From NCBI GenBank assembly GCA_030746635.1, contig JASLMH010000036.1:1-33021 (forward strand): a stretch of 33,021 nt of DNA, given 5' to 3'. Both the position numbers and the translations under genes were made by a program. A model generated the notes under the pieces. It worked only from the letters and a program-made list of their open reading frames with translations, was not told the origin of the DNA and made no database searches. Origin of the DNA: Alphaproteobacteria bacterium. Lineage in GTDB: Bacteria > Pseudomonadota > Alphaproteobacteria > GCA-2731375. Position 1 is the stretch's first letter. Each line of letters starts with the position of its first letter. Positions 24,331 to 32,691 of the stretch are shown one piece after another.

Positions 24331-26412
24331 ATGAACGCCAAACCGGAAATCCGTTACAGCGCCTGCCCGCACGACTGCCCCTCCACCTGCGCCCTGGAGG
24401 TCGAGCGGCTGGACGATCACACCATCGGCCGGGTGCGCGGGGCCGGGGACAACGCCTATACCGCCGGCGTGGTCTGCGCCAAGGTCGCCCGCTATGCCGA
24501 GCGCATCCATCATCCCGATCGCCTGACCCGGCCGCTGCGCCGGCGCGGCGGCAAGGGCAGCGGGGATTTCCAGCCGATCGCCTGGGACGACGCCCTGGAC
24601 GAGGTGGCGGAGGCCTTCCTGGGCATCGAACAGCGTCATGGGGCCGAGGCCATCTGGCCGTACTTCTATGCCGGCACCATGGGGCTGGTGATGCGCGACG
24701 GCATCAACCGTTTGCGCCACGCCAAGAAATATTCCGGCATGCACCCGACGATCTGCGTGATGTCGGCCTGGAACGGCTTCATCGCCGGCACCGGCAGCCT
24801 GGCCGGCGCCGATCCCAGGGAGATGGCCGAGGCCGACTGCCTGGTGATCTGGGGCACCAATCCGGTCAACACCCAGGTCAACGTGATGACCCACGCCGCC
24901 CGCGCCCGCAAGCAGCGCCGGGCGACCATCGTGCATATCGATACCTATCGCAACGGCACCGCCGAACAGGCCGATATGTTCCTCTGCGTGCGCCCCGGCA
25001 CCGACGGGGCGTTGGCCTGCGCGGTGATGCATGTGCTGTTCCGCGACGGTCACGCCAACCGGGACTACCTGGAGAAATACACCGACTGCCCGGCCGAGCT
25101 GGAGGCCCACCTGCGCGAGAAGACGCCCGCCTGGGCCGAGGCCATAACCGGCGTGCCGGCGGCCGAGATCGAGGCCTTCGCCAGCCTGGTCGGCACCACG
25201 CCGAAGACCTTCCTGCGCCTGGGCTATGGCTTCTCGCGGCAGCGCAACGGCGTCGTCAACATGCATGCGGCCTCGTGCATCGCCGCCGTCACCGGCTCCT
25301 GGCTGGAGAAGGGCGGCGGCGCCTTCCACAACAACGGCGCCATCTATCACTGGGACAAATCGATGATCGAGGGGCTGGACGTCCTCGATCCCGCCGTGCG
25401 GGTGATGGACCAGTCCCGCATCGGCCCGGTGCTGACCGGCGATGGACGGGATCTGGGCGACGGCCCGCCGGTGGAGGGCCTGCTGATCCAGAACACCAAC
25501 CCGATGCGGGTGGCACCCGAGCACAATCTGGTCCGCCGGGGCTTCGCCCGGGACGATCTGTTCGTCTGCGTGCACGAGCAGTTCATGACCGAGACCGCCC
25601 AGGCCGCCGACATCGTGCTGCCGGCGACGATGTTCCTGGAGCACGACGACGTCTATCAGGGCGGCGGCCACCAATACATCACCCTGGGCCCCAAAGTGGT
25701 CGAGGCGCCGGGCGACTGCCGCTCCAATCACCAGGTGATCGTGGCCTTGGCCAAGCGCCTGGGCGCCAGCCATCCCGGCTTCGGGATGACGCCCTGGGAG
25801 TTGATCGACTGGACCCTGCGGGCCTCGGGCTGGGGCGATGTGGAGACCCTGCGGCGCGAGCGCTGGATCGACTGCCAGCCGGAGTTCGCCCAGGCCCACT
25901 ATCTGGACGGCTTCGCCCATCCCGACGGCAAATTCCGCTTCGCCGCCGACTGGTCGGCGGTGCTGCCGCACGGCTTCGGCCCCGAGGGCGCCCCCGACAG
26001 CATGCCGAAGCTGCCGGATCACTGGCCGGCGATCGAGGAGGCGACCGCGGAGATGCCCTACCGGCTGGTCACCGCGCCGGCCCGCAACTACCTGAATTCG
26101 ACCTTCACCGAGACGCCGACCTCGCAACAGCGCGAAGGCCGGCCGACGGTGATGATCCACCCCGAGGATGCCGAGGCCCTGGGCATCGCCGACGGCGAGC
26201 GGCTGCGCCTGGGCAACGACCGGGGCGAGGTGGTGGTGCCGGCGGAACTGTTCGACGGTGTGCGCCGGGGCGTGGTGGTGGTCGAGAGCATCTGGCCCAA
26301 CGAGGCCTTCGAGGACGGCAACGGCATCAACGTGCTGACCGGCGCCGACCCGGTGGCGCCCGCCGGCGGCGCCGCCTTCCACGACAACCGGATTTGGATA
26401 CGCGCGGCTTGA
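24331..26412 (+). CDS. molybdopterin-dependent oxidoreductase
   Basis: 693 aa, DMSO-reductase superfamily catalytic subunit with a bis-MGD cofactor. The N-terminal [4Fe-4S] ligands are C12, C16, C20 (CPHDCPSTC) and C49 (VVCAK). The family's ADCLVIWGTNPVNTQ, PGTDGALACAVMHVL, ADIVLPATMFLEHDD and the C-terminal molybdopterin-dinucleotide-binding domain (VMIHPEDAEALGIADGERL) follow. There is no twin-arginine signal, so it is probably cytoplasmic. No electron-transfer or membrane-anchor subunit is adjacent. ATG 24331 has GGGGAG 9 nt upstream and starts just before the cluster; an ATG at 24304 is less likely. The substrate is unknown, and I could not fix the Mo ligand. Confidence 0.9.
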   Translation: MNAKPEIRYSACPHDCPSTCALEVERLDDHTIGRVRGAGDNAYTAGVVCAKVARYAERIHHPDRLTRPLRRRGGKGSGDFQPIAWDDALDEVAEAFLGIEQRHGAEAIWPYFYAGTMGLVMRDGINRLRHAKKYSGMHPTICVMSAWNGFIAGTGSLAGADPREMAEADCLVIWGTNPVNTQVNVMTHAARARKQRRATIVHIDTYRNGTAEQADMFLCVRPGTDGALACAVMHVLFRDGHANRDYLEKYTDCPAELEAHLREKTPAWAEAITGVPAAEIEAFASLVGTTPKTFLRLGYGFSRQRNGVVNMHAASCIAAVTGSWLEKGGGAFHNNGAIYHWDKSMIEGLDVLDPAVRVMDQSRIGPVLTGDGRDLGDGPPVEGLLIQNTNPMRVAPEHNLVRRGFARDDLFVCVHEQFMTETAQAADIVLPATMFLEHDDVYQGGGHQYITLGPKVVEAPGDCRSNHQVIVALAKRLGASHPGFGMTPWELIDWTLRASGWGDVETLRRERWIDCQPEFAQAHYLDGFAHPDGKFRFAADWSAVLPHGFGPEGAPDSMPKLPDHWPAIEEATAEMPYRLVTAPARNYLNSTFTETPTSQQREGRPTVMIHPEDAEALGIADGERLRLGNDRGEVVVPAELFDGVRRGVVVVESIWPNEAFEDGNGINVLTGADPVAPAGGAAFHDNRIWIRAA

Positions 26413-26432
26413 TGGAGTGCCCGGTCTGTCGA

Positions 26433-26541
26433 CATGCTTCGAGACGGGCGCTGCGCGCCCTCCTCAGCATGAGTGTAAACTATTGGAAATAAATACACTT
26501 TCCTCATCCTGAGGAGCGCCGCAGGCGCGTCTCGAAGGATG
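26433..26541. repeat. inverted pair of palindromic intergenic repeats
   Basis: A 41-nt unit (26433-26473, starting CATGCTTCGAGACGGGCGC) is repeated as an imperfect inverted copy at 26503-26541 (ending CGTCTCGAAGGATG), with a 29-nt AT-richer spacer. Each unit can fold on itself (GAGACG with CGTCTC, CTCCTCAG with CTGAGGAG across the pair). This CTGAGGAG ... GTCTCGAAGGATG type is, from memory, widespread between genes in alphaproteobacteria. It lies between convergent genes and may also serve as a terminator. Confidence 0.85.
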
Positions 26542-26573
26542 ATTGGTACGCGACAGCCCGTTGCGGCTTGGTG

Positions 26574-26759
26574 TCAGTGCTCCTCGCTCAACTCGGGGCG
26601 CAGGCCATCCACCTCGCCCAGGTTCCACAGGGCCCAGTGCAGGTTCTGGTCGGCGTGGCCCAGGATCGATTGGATCTGCGGCAGATCGGTGCCGTCGCGG
26701 ACCTCGCGCAGCAGGCGCCGGGCTTCCGTCAACTTGCCGATCATCTCGTCGGGTTGCAT
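26574..26759 (-). CDS. small helical protein, unknown (61 aa)
   Basis: 61 aa, acidic and largely helical, beginning MQPDEMIGKLTEARRLLREV and ending LRPELSEEH. A strong GGGGAGGG ribosome site lies about 9 nt before ATG 26759. The gene starts 17 nt after the stop of the PaaK-like ligase on the same strand, so it is very likely co-transcribed. I recognise no family. The spacing and ribosome site argue that it is real. Confidence 0.7.
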   Translation of the reverse strand: MQPDEMIGKLTEARRLLREVRDGTDLPQIQSILGHADQNLHWALWNLGEVDGLRPELSEEH

Positions 26760-26776
26760 CCCGTTCCCTCCCCGCT

Positions 26777-28159
26777 CTAACGGTCCAGTTCCCGGCGCAA
26801 TTCCTTGGGCCGGTTGTCGATGATGCGCTGGGTCTTCAATTCGAACCGGGGCAGGCTTTCCGGCGCCACCACCTCGGTCTCCAGGCGCACGTGCAGGCGC
26901 TGATGGATCGCCTGGCCGAGCCGCTCCGCCAGGCCGTCCCATCGGCCGGGGTCGATGCCGGGATCGGGCTCGAAGGCCACGGTCATCATGTCGTTCTCGT
27001 CCTGGCGGCTCAGCACCAGCTGGTAGTAGTGGCTGACGCCGTCGATCTCGCCCAGGATGTTTTCCACCGCCGTCGGATAGACGTTGGTGCCGCGCACCGT
27101 CATCATGAAGTCGGTGCGCCCCAGGACCACGCCGTCCAGCTTGTCCCAGGTCCGCCCGCAGGCGCAGGACCGTTGCCGCCGCACCAGATCGTGGGTGTGG
27201 TAGTTGATCAGGGGCTGGGCCGAATTGACGTAGCTGGTGATGATGTTCTCGCCGATCTCGCCCGCGGCGGTCTCCTGGCCGCCGATCGGGTCGCGGGACC
27301 AGCAGAACACGTTCATTTCGTTGACGTGCACGCCGTCGCGTTCGGGACAGCCGGGGGCGAAGGCGTCGACCTCGGCGATGCCCAGCAGCTCCCCCGACTG
27401 CGCCCCCCAGGCCTCGTCCAGGGCCCGCCGCATGGCCGGCAGGGCGAACGGCCCCGGCTCGCCGGCGTGATAGGTATGCCGGATGGTCGAATTGCGGATA
27501 TCGACGCCCATCTCGGCCGCCACCTGGGCCAAGCGCAGGGCGAAGGTCGGCGTCGAGACCAGCACCGTCGGCCGCATCCGCATGATGTTCTCGACATGGC
27601 CCCGGCTGTCCGCGCCGCCACCCGAGATCAACCGGCAGCCGAGCCGGCGTATGCCCCAATAGCAGGACCAGAAACCGGCGAAATTGCCCCAGTTGAAGGC
27701 GAAATAGCAGCTGTCCTCGGGCCGGATGCCCTGGGCCCACATGCCGTAGACCCAGCTTTCGCCATAGCGTTCGGTGTCGTACAGGGTGTAGGGGATGGCT
27801 AGCGGCACCCCGGTGGTGCCCGAGGTCTCGCAGTGATGGGCGATCATCTCCTCGGGAATGCTCAGGGTCGGGCCATAGGGCGGGCTGTCCGCCTGCAGGT
27901 GCAGAAAATCGGCCTTGTCGGTCAGCGGCACCCGTTGCTTGAAATCGTCCAGGCTCCGGACGGCCTCGATATCCAGGCCGGCGCGATCGAAATGCCGGCG
28001 GTAGAACGGGCTGTTGGCATAAGCGTAGGCCAGCAATTGCCGCAGTTTTCCGAGGTGCAGCGCGTCCAACTGTGGCCGCGGCATGGTCTCGGTATGACGG
28101 TTCCAATAGCCGCTTTGCCGGGCCGCCTCGCTGAAATGGCCGATCGTCGCCGCTGTCAT
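26777..28159 (-). CDS. phenylacetate-CoA ligase-like AMP-binding enzyme
   Basis: 460 aa, PaaK-type adenylate-forming ligase that would activate an aromatic or other acid to its CoA thioester using ATP. The P-loop ETSGTTGVPL is at 111-120. YHAGEPG follows, then the cysteine pair in CACGRTWDKLDG and the C-terminal hinge GRTDFMMTVRGTNVYPTAVE, all usual for PaaK. ATG 28159 has GGGAGGA about 10 nt upstream; an earlier in-frame ATG (28210) would add 17 basic residues without support. The 61-aa gene follows. No phenylacetate degradation genes are nearby, so the substrate is open. Confidence 0.87.
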   Translation of the reverse strand: MTAATIGHFSEAARQSGYWNRHTETMPRPQLDALHLGKLRQLLAYAYANSPFYRRHFDRAGLDIEAVRSLDDFKQRVPLTDKADFLHLQADSPPYGPTLSIPEEMIAHHCETSGTTGVPLAIPYTLYDTERYGESWVYGMWAQGIRPEDSCYFAFNWGNFAGFWSCYWGIRRLGCRLISGGGADSRGHVENIMRMRPTVLVSTPTFALRLAQVAAEMGVDIRNSTIRHTYHAGEPGPFALPAMRRALDEAWGAQSGELLGIAEVDAFAPGCPERDGVHVNEMNVFCWSRDPIGGQETAAGEIGENIITSYVNSAQPLINYHTHDLVRRQRSCACGRTWDKLDGVVLGRTDFMMTVRGTNVYPTAVENILGEIDGVSHYYQLVLSRQDENDMMTVAFEPDPGIDPGRWDGLAERLGQAIHQRLHVRLETEVVAPESLPRFELKTQRIIDNRPKELRRELDR

Positions 28160-28316
28160 GGTGCAATTCCTCCCGCGCCGTCGGCAGTGGCGTATATGGT
28201 CGTGCCCCACCCGGCCTTTGCCGAAAGCCTAGCCCGCCGCCCGCGCGGCCTCAAGATGCGTCGTGGCTGTAGAGTGTATCGACAGAAAAAATAGCGGTTC
28301 AGGGTTAATTTGTCGG

Positions 28317-28332
28317 GATTCTTTACAATTTC
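28317..28332 (+). promoter_or_regulatory. candidate activator site (GATTCTT box)
   Basis: GATTCTTTACAATTTC begins 75 nt before the GG of the sigma-54 promoter, the same distance as the box at 19394. A further GATTCTTAACG occurs at 28369, 23 nt before the GG. AAGTC-N-TTGA (28361) also has a counterpart at 19437. Likely bound by one activator; inferred from two promoters. Confidence 0.5.
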
Positions 28333-28390
28333 AACGAGTCGTGACATTTGATCTACCGCCAAGTCATTGATTCTTAACGATTGGAAAAGT

Positions 28391-28406
28391 TGGCACGGGA
28401 ATTGCA
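28391..28406 (+). promoter_or_regulatory. sigma-54 promoter of the second PEP-CTERM gene
   Basis: TGGCACGGGAATTGCA is a near-perfect -24/-12 element: GG at 28392-28393, 10 nt, GC at 28404-28405. Transcription should start near 28417, giving a leader of about 70 nt. The 330 nt from 28160 to 28489 contain no gene; besides this promoter and the GATTCTT boxes I see only a small GAGG/CCTC hairpin in the leader (about 28423-28436). Confidence 0.88.
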
Positions 28407-28489
28407 TGGGTTTTAAGGTATAGAGGGGTTCCTCCCGTGACGGCGATTGTGCCGCAACGACAAACGGATGGTTCGACGGAGGCAAGACT

Positions 28490-29413
28490 ATGACTAAGGT
28501 AATAAAGAACTTGCGGCGACTGGCAGCGATCGCGACGATCGCCGGGCTGGGCGTGGGTATCAACGGTGGCGCGCAAGCCATCGTGGTGACCGAGGAAGGC
28601 GTTGCTGCAACGCTGGCCACGGCGATCCTCGGTATCGGCGCCGGCGTCACCGTGACGGGGTCGTCACTGTCGGGGCATGGCGGCGGCGGCAGCCTGTCCA
28701 GCGGCACCTACTCCAACGCCTCGGGCACCTATGGCATCGGCGACGGCGTCATGCTCAGTTCGGGCGCGGTGGTCGATTATGGCGACGGCCCCAATACCTC
28801 CCCTAGCTTTACCACCAGCTATGGTGTCGCTGCGACCGCGCCGCAGGAGGTCCTGCTCGACAACATCACCGGCGGTGCCTTGACCCATTACGACGCCACC
28901 GAGCTCACACTGACCTTCGATGTGGACGCACTCACCACCGAGATTTTCTTCAACGTGGTGTGGGGCTCGGACGAATACCCCGAATTCGTCGACACCATTT
29001 TCATCGATGCCTTCGGGATCTATCTGAACGGCACCGGGATCGGTGACAACATCGCCTTCTTCGGCGGCGCCCCGGTCAACGTCGATCATCCCGACATGAT
29101 TGCCATTCCCGGTGTCACCACCGAGTTGGACGGCGTTCTCGACCCGACCGGTCTTTCGGGTGATCCGATCATGCTGTTCACGGCCTCGGTGACGCCGGGC
29201 AGCATCGGCAACACCCTGACCTTCATCATCGCGGATTCGGGCGACAGCGCCTATGATTCCACTGTCTACATCTCCGGCTTCGGCAGCGAAGACCCAGGCG
29301 GCGGCACCCCCGGCGGCGGTGGCGTGGTGCCGGAACCGGCCAGCATGACCCTCTTCGGCCTCGGATTGCTTGGCCTGGGCGTGGCCCGGCGGCGGTCCCG
29401 TCGCAAGGCCTGA
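28490..29413 (+). CDS. PEP-CTERM protein with choice-of-anchor L domain
   Basis: 307 aa. A signal peptide (residues 1-30, RRLAAIATIAGLGVGINGGAQA) is followed by a choice-of-anchor L domain: GVMLSSGAVVDYG, the core VVWGSDEYPEFVDTIFID and FGIYLNG. A Gly-rich spacer (DPGGGTPGGGG) leads to the PEP-CTERM tail at 280-307: VPEPA, a hydrophobic helix (LFGLGLLGLGVA) and RRRSRRK. The protein should be exported, cut by an exosortase and released or surface-linked. GGAGG precedes ATG 28490. A sigma-54 promoter lies about 100 nt upstream and a strong terminator follows, so this is a single-gene unit. Its tail differs from that of the other PEP-CTERM protein only in VPEP versus VPAP and the ends. Confidence 0.9.
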   Translation: MTKVIKNLRRLAAIATIAGLGVGINGGAQAIVVTEEGVAATLATAILGIGAGVTVTGSSLSGHGGGGSLSSGTYSNASGTYGIGDGVMLSSGAVVDYGDGPNTSPSFTTSYGVAATAPQEVLLDNITGGALTHYDATELTLTFDVDALTTEIFFNVVWGSDEYPEFVDTIFIDAFGIYLNGTGIGDNIAFFGGAPVNVDHPDMIAIPGVTTELDGVLDPTGLSGDPIMLFTASVTPGSIGNTLTFIIADSGDSAYDSTVYISGFGSEDPGGGTPGGGGVVPEPASMTLFGLGLLGLGVARRRSRRKA

Positions 29414-29437
29414 CCGACCCGAACGTCGAACCCTTCG

Positions 29438-29472
29438 CGCCCCCGGCGGTTCCGCCGGGGGCGTTTTCGTTT
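29438..29472 (+). terminator. intrinsic terminator
   Basis: CGCCCCCGGCGG (29438-29449) pairs with CCGCCGGGGGCG (29452-29463), about 11 usable base pairs with a tight loop, followed directly by TTTTCGTTT. It lies 24 nt after the PEP-CTERM stop codon. Confidence 0.93.
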
Positions 29473-29551
29473 GGCCGGGTCGGGGGGCGGTTTGCCCGGG
29501 CCCGGGTTTCCCCCTACAAACGGCGAAACGGTCCTTGGGTTGGGAGGCGGC

Positions 29552-30340
29552 ATGGCGACGCGAGACATGACGGGTTGGCAAACCGGCATCTGCCGGGTGA
29601 TCAGCAGCGACGACGAGGAGGAAGTGGTGGTCCGCGGCCATCGCCTGAGCGAATTGATCGGCACCATCGGTTTCGCCGAAATGATGTTCCTGATGCTCCA
29701 AGGTGAACTGCCCAGCAAGCCCCAGGCACGGGTGCTGGACGCCCTGCTGGTGGCCTCGATGGAGCATGGCATTGCCCCGCCCTCGATGATCAGCCGCTGC
29801 TTCGCCTCCTACGGCACCTCGATCCAGGCGGCGATCGGCGCCGGCATCAACGCCTTCGGCGACCGCATGGGCGGCCTGGGCGAGCAACTGGCCCGCCTGA
29901 TGGCGGCGCGGCTGGCCGATCTCGAGCCGTCGGCGGCCGCGGACGACGAATTGCGCCGCCGCGCGCGAGAGGTGGTCGAAGAGGCCCGGGCGGCGGGCGA
30001 ACGGGTGCCCGGCTACGGCATCCCGCTACACCGGGCCGATCCGCGGGCACCCAAAATGCTGGAGATCGCCAGGCATGAAGGCACCCACGGCCGCTATTGC
30101 CGCTTCGCCGAGCTGATCGGCGAGGCGCTGGCGGCGGCCCGCGGCGGCAAGGCCGTGCCGATGAACCTGGACGGCGTCAGCGCCGCCATCATCCTCGACC
30201 TCGGCTTCCCCTGGCAGAGCACCCGGATGTTCCTGCTGACCCCGCGCAGCGTCAGCATGGGCGCTCACTACCTGGAGGAACAGGCTCAGGAGTCCACCTG
30301 GCGCCATATCCCGGCGGACCAGATCGACTATCTCGAATAG
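29552..30340 (+). CDS. citryl-CoA lyase / short citrate-synthase-like protein
   Basis: 262 aa, much shorter than citrate synthase (about 430) and matching the short citryl-CoA lyase-type members of the superfamily. Likely catalytic positions are H72 (MEHGIAPPS), H160 (GYGIPLHRADPRA) and D207 (MNLDGVSAAII), corresponding to the two His and the Asp of citrate synthase. Expected chemistry is cleavage or formation of a CoA-linked hydroxyacid with acetyl-CoA, but the substrate is not known. GGGAGG precedes ATG 29552. DUF4326 follows after 33 nt. The tail ADQIDYLE-stop recurs as ADQIEYLK-stop in the scar at 32.55 kb. Confidence 0.85.
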   Translation: MATRDMTGWQTGICRVISSDDEEEVVVRGHRLSELIGTIGFAEMMFLMLQGELPSKPQARVLDALLVASMEHGIAPPSMISRCFASYGTSIQAAIGAGINAFGDRMGGLGEQLARLMAARLADLEPSAAADDELRRRAREVVEEARAAGERVPGYGIPLHRADPRAPKMLEIARHEGTHGRYCRFAELIGEALAAARGGKAVPMNLDGVSAAIILDLGFPWQSTRMFLLTPRSVSMGAHYLEEQAQESTWRHIPADQIDYLE

Positions 30341-30373
30341 GCCGGCGCGGGCTCGGCGACGGCGAAGACGGCC

Positions 30374-30691
30374 ATGCCCCGAAGGCTACAGCGGCGACGG
30401 ACGAAGGGCTGGCGGCTGCCCAAGGAAGCGGTCTATGTCGGCCGACCTACGAAATGGGGAAATCCCTTCAGGATCGACCCATCCAACGACTACACGGCGG
30501 CCGAGGCCGTGCGCGATTTCCGCCTTTGGATCGATCGCGATCGATCGCTCTGTCCGGACGTCATGGACCTTGGCGAGCCGCCGGCGATCGAAGATATCAA
30601 GCGCGAACTGGCCGGCCGTGATCTGGCCTGCTGGTGCCGGCTCGATGGGCCCTGCCATGCCGACGTTCTGCTCGACATCGCCAACCGGTGA
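30374..30691 (+). CDS. DUF4326 domain protein
   Basis: 105 aa. The DUF4326 signature is complete: VYVGRPTKWGNPFRI (20-34), then AVRDFRLWI (45-53) and LACWCRLDGPCHADVLL (84-100) with C86, C88, C94 and H95 as a possible metal set. The family is common in phages and bacteria and has no settled function. It starts 33 nt after the lyase gene. The ATG lacks a strong ribosome site, and the first 18 residues are basic and may not be translated. A damaged copy of residues 38-82 lies at 32409, beyond the esterase gene. Confidence 0.82.
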   Translation: MPRRLQRRRTKGWRLPKEAVYVGRPTKWGNPFRIDPSNDYTAAEAVRDFRLWIDRDRSLCPDVMDLGEPPAIEDIKRELAGRDLACWCRLDGPCHADVLLDIANR

Positions 30692-30846
30692 TGCGCGTTT
30701 ATCCGCCCAGCTTGGGTGAGATCGCAGCCCTTGGCGGTACCACCTCGAACATTAATTTTTTCGGGCTCGTCGGCTGATGTCCTAAGGTCTCAATAATCCC
30801 AGGTCCTCGTTTCGGCGGTGGGAAAAATGAACAAACAGGGAGTGTC

Positions 30847-32406
30847 ATGACCGATCCCCTACAGCCCAATGAAGACGCTTTCGTGACCTGGGCAGGCAAC
30901 AACGCGGTGGCGTTATCCATCCCACGCCACGACGACGACTACGCTGACATGGCGTTCCTTGGTGACGTGGTTGGCGACAAGAAGGTCGTGGCCTTCGGCG
31001 AAAGCGCCCACTACCTGCACGAATGGAATCGATGGCGAGCCCGGCTGTTCAAATATCTGGCTCTGGAGCACGGTTTCTCGACCTTCGTGCTGGAATGCGG
31101 GTTGGTCGAAGGGCGGCGGGTACACGATTATGTGGCCGGCGCAGACTATGACTGGGACGACGTTGCGGTCGCCATCAACAATGTCTGGGGCGTCTGGGCG
31201 GAGTTGAATGATCTGATCCGCTGGATGCGGGATTGGAACAGAAATCCGGCCCGGACCCGGGACTTGCGCTTTTATGCCATGGACGGCAGCGGCAATTGGT
31301 CACATGGGCGCCATGCCTATCGTGCCGTGCACGAATTCGCCACTCAGGTTGACCAAGGTCTCGCCGACCATATCGCCACCACGTTCAAGCAGGCGGTGGA
31401 AGAGGTGACGTTGGAGAGGCGCACATCCATATCTCCGGCCAAATTTAGGGATTTGATCGCCGAAGCCGCCCTGGTGGTAAGCCGGATGGAGCAGGCCCGC
31501 ATCGCCTACACTGACGCGTCGTCGCCCGACGATTACGATTGGGGTCTGCGTTGCGCCCAGATTCTTCGCGATATCTTTCTGGCCCTGGCGCAGACGGAGG
31601 CGGATTTTGATATCGGCGTGCGCCAGCTCTGGAATGTCCGGGATGTTTCCATGGCGCAGTCGCTGAATTGGATCCGCCAGCGCGAAGGTGCCGAAAACCC
31701 CATGGTGGTGGGCGCCCATAACACCCATTTGCAGCTCTACCCGGTAAGGACGCAGCGGGCGACGTCCTTCGGCTCGTATTACGCAGGCAGGTTTGGGCGC
31801 GAGGACATCTTGTTCATCGGCGCGGCGTCGGATCGATCCTTGAAAGGGGAGGTGCCCCGGCCCGACAGCAACCAGGCTGCCTATGCCAAAGTAGGGCTCG
31901 ACTGTTTTTTCCTGGATTTGCGGGAGGCTCCGGTCGGTCCGGTGCGGGACTGGTTGAGCGTGGAGCGCCCGGATCGCGCGAATTTGCGGTACCAGCCGGT
32001 CTGCGCCGGCGAAGCCTGGGACTGCCTGTTGTTTCACCGCACACTTCAAACCGGCGAGTTGGAGCGGCCCGGATTCTTGCATTCTCCCAAGGTCGAACAG
32101 GGGCCGGATAATATGGCGGCCTTTGCCGGTCGTTATATCATCTCCGGCTTCCTGGCCGCCGTGAACACCTTGGATGTGTTCTTTGAAGACGGCGTGCTTT
32201 ACACCGATGGCCAGGACGATACCAGTGGCGAGGTCTTCCCGCCCTACAAGGTACCCCTGCACTATTGCCAGGACGGCCGCTTCCGCTGGACGGTCTGGCC
32301 CTCCATCGTCGAGTTCCGCCAGGATGGGGATGGCATGGCGGTGTCCGTTACCACCCCCGGCGGTGCGCTCTATCATGGCCGGCGCATTGGTGAGCCGGTT
32401 TCTTAG
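30847..32406 (+). CDS. erythromycin esterase-like protein with extra C-terminal domain
   Basis: 519 aa. The N-terminal about 400 residues match the erythromycin esterase (EreA/EreB) family. E52 and H55 in VVAFGESAHYLHEW correspond to the catalytic Glu and His of EreB, and H291 and H294 in GAHNTHLQ to the second His pair. Known members open macrolide lactones, but most homologues have other or unknown substrates. Residues about 425-515 form an added beta-rich domain (FAGRYIISGFLAAVNTLDV onwards) resembling the small domain found after some beta-lactamase-like enzymes. GGGAG precedes ATG 30847. By eye its codons are less GC-rich than its neighbours, and it sits between a whole and a broken DUF4326 gene, which suggests acquisition. 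Confidence 0.85.
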   Translation: MTDPLQPNEDAFVTWAGNNAVALSIPRHDDDYADMAFLGDVVGDKKVVAFGESAHYLHEWNRWRARLFKYLALEHGFSTFVLECGLVEGRRVHDYVAGADYDWDDVAVAINNVWGVWAELNDLIRWMRDWNRNPARTRDLRFYAMDGSGNWSHGRHAYRAVHEFATQVDQGLADHIATTFKQAVEEVTLERRTSISPAKFRDLIAEAALVVSRMEQARIAYTDASSPDDYDWGLRCAQILRDIFLALAQTEADFDIGVRQLWNVRDVSMAQSLNWIRQREGAENPMVVGAHNTHLQLYPVRTQRATSFGSYYAGRFGREDILFIGAASDRSLKGEVPRPDSNQAAYAKVGLDCFFLDLREAPVGPVRDWLSVERPDRANLRYQPVCAGEAWDCLLFHRTLQTGELERPGFLHSPKVEQGPDNMAAFAGRYIISGFLAAVNTLDVFFEDGVLYTDGQDDTSGEVFPPYKVPLHYCQDGRFRWTVWPSIVEFRQDGDGMAVSVTTPGGALYHGRRIGEPVS

Positions 32407-32408
32407 GA

Positions 32409-32571
32409 CGGTCGACGGCTACACGGCGGACCGGGCCGTGCGCGACTATCGGCTTTGGCTCGAATGCAGCCCGACCCCGGACGCTGACCTCGAAGTGATC
32501 GGTGAACCGCCCGCCTTCGCGGACATCAGACGCCTCCTCGCCGGCCGATCAGATCGAATACCTCAAGTAGC
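32409..32571 (+). pseudogene. scar: DUF4326 fragment joined to a citryl-CoA-lyase tail
   Basis: Read in one frame, 32409-32550 gives VDGYTADRAVRDYRLWLE and then LEVIGEPPAFADIRRLLAGR, clearly homologous to residues 38-82 of the DUF4326 protein encoded at 30374. Its first third and the CWC...CHAD end are missing. At 32541-32571, in another frame, the same DNA reads PADQIEYLK-stop, matching the last residues of the lyase encoded at 29552 (PADQIDYLE-stop). The join lies in a GCCGGCCG stretch also present in the intact DUF4326 gene. The fragment starts 2 nt after the esterase stop. It is non-functional debris of a second lyase/DUF4326 unit. Confidence 0.75.
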
Positions 32572-32691
32572 CAAATATGCGAAGAAGAGTGCGCTGTTGG
32601 CTACAGTCCTCCTTCGCCGAGGCTACGGAGGACACGCCTTCGTCTAACGAGCTTCTGGTGGCTTGCCACCCGAAGTTCGAAGAGTGAAGGG

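Noticed and set aside
26433-26541. Inverted pair as insertion-sequence ends
   Set aside because: The spacer is 29 nt with no transposase; it fits a palindromic intergenic repeat.
30692-30846. A gene in the gap before the esterase
   Set aside because: No frame with a start, ribosome site and plausible protein; one T-run (about 30755) lacks a stem.
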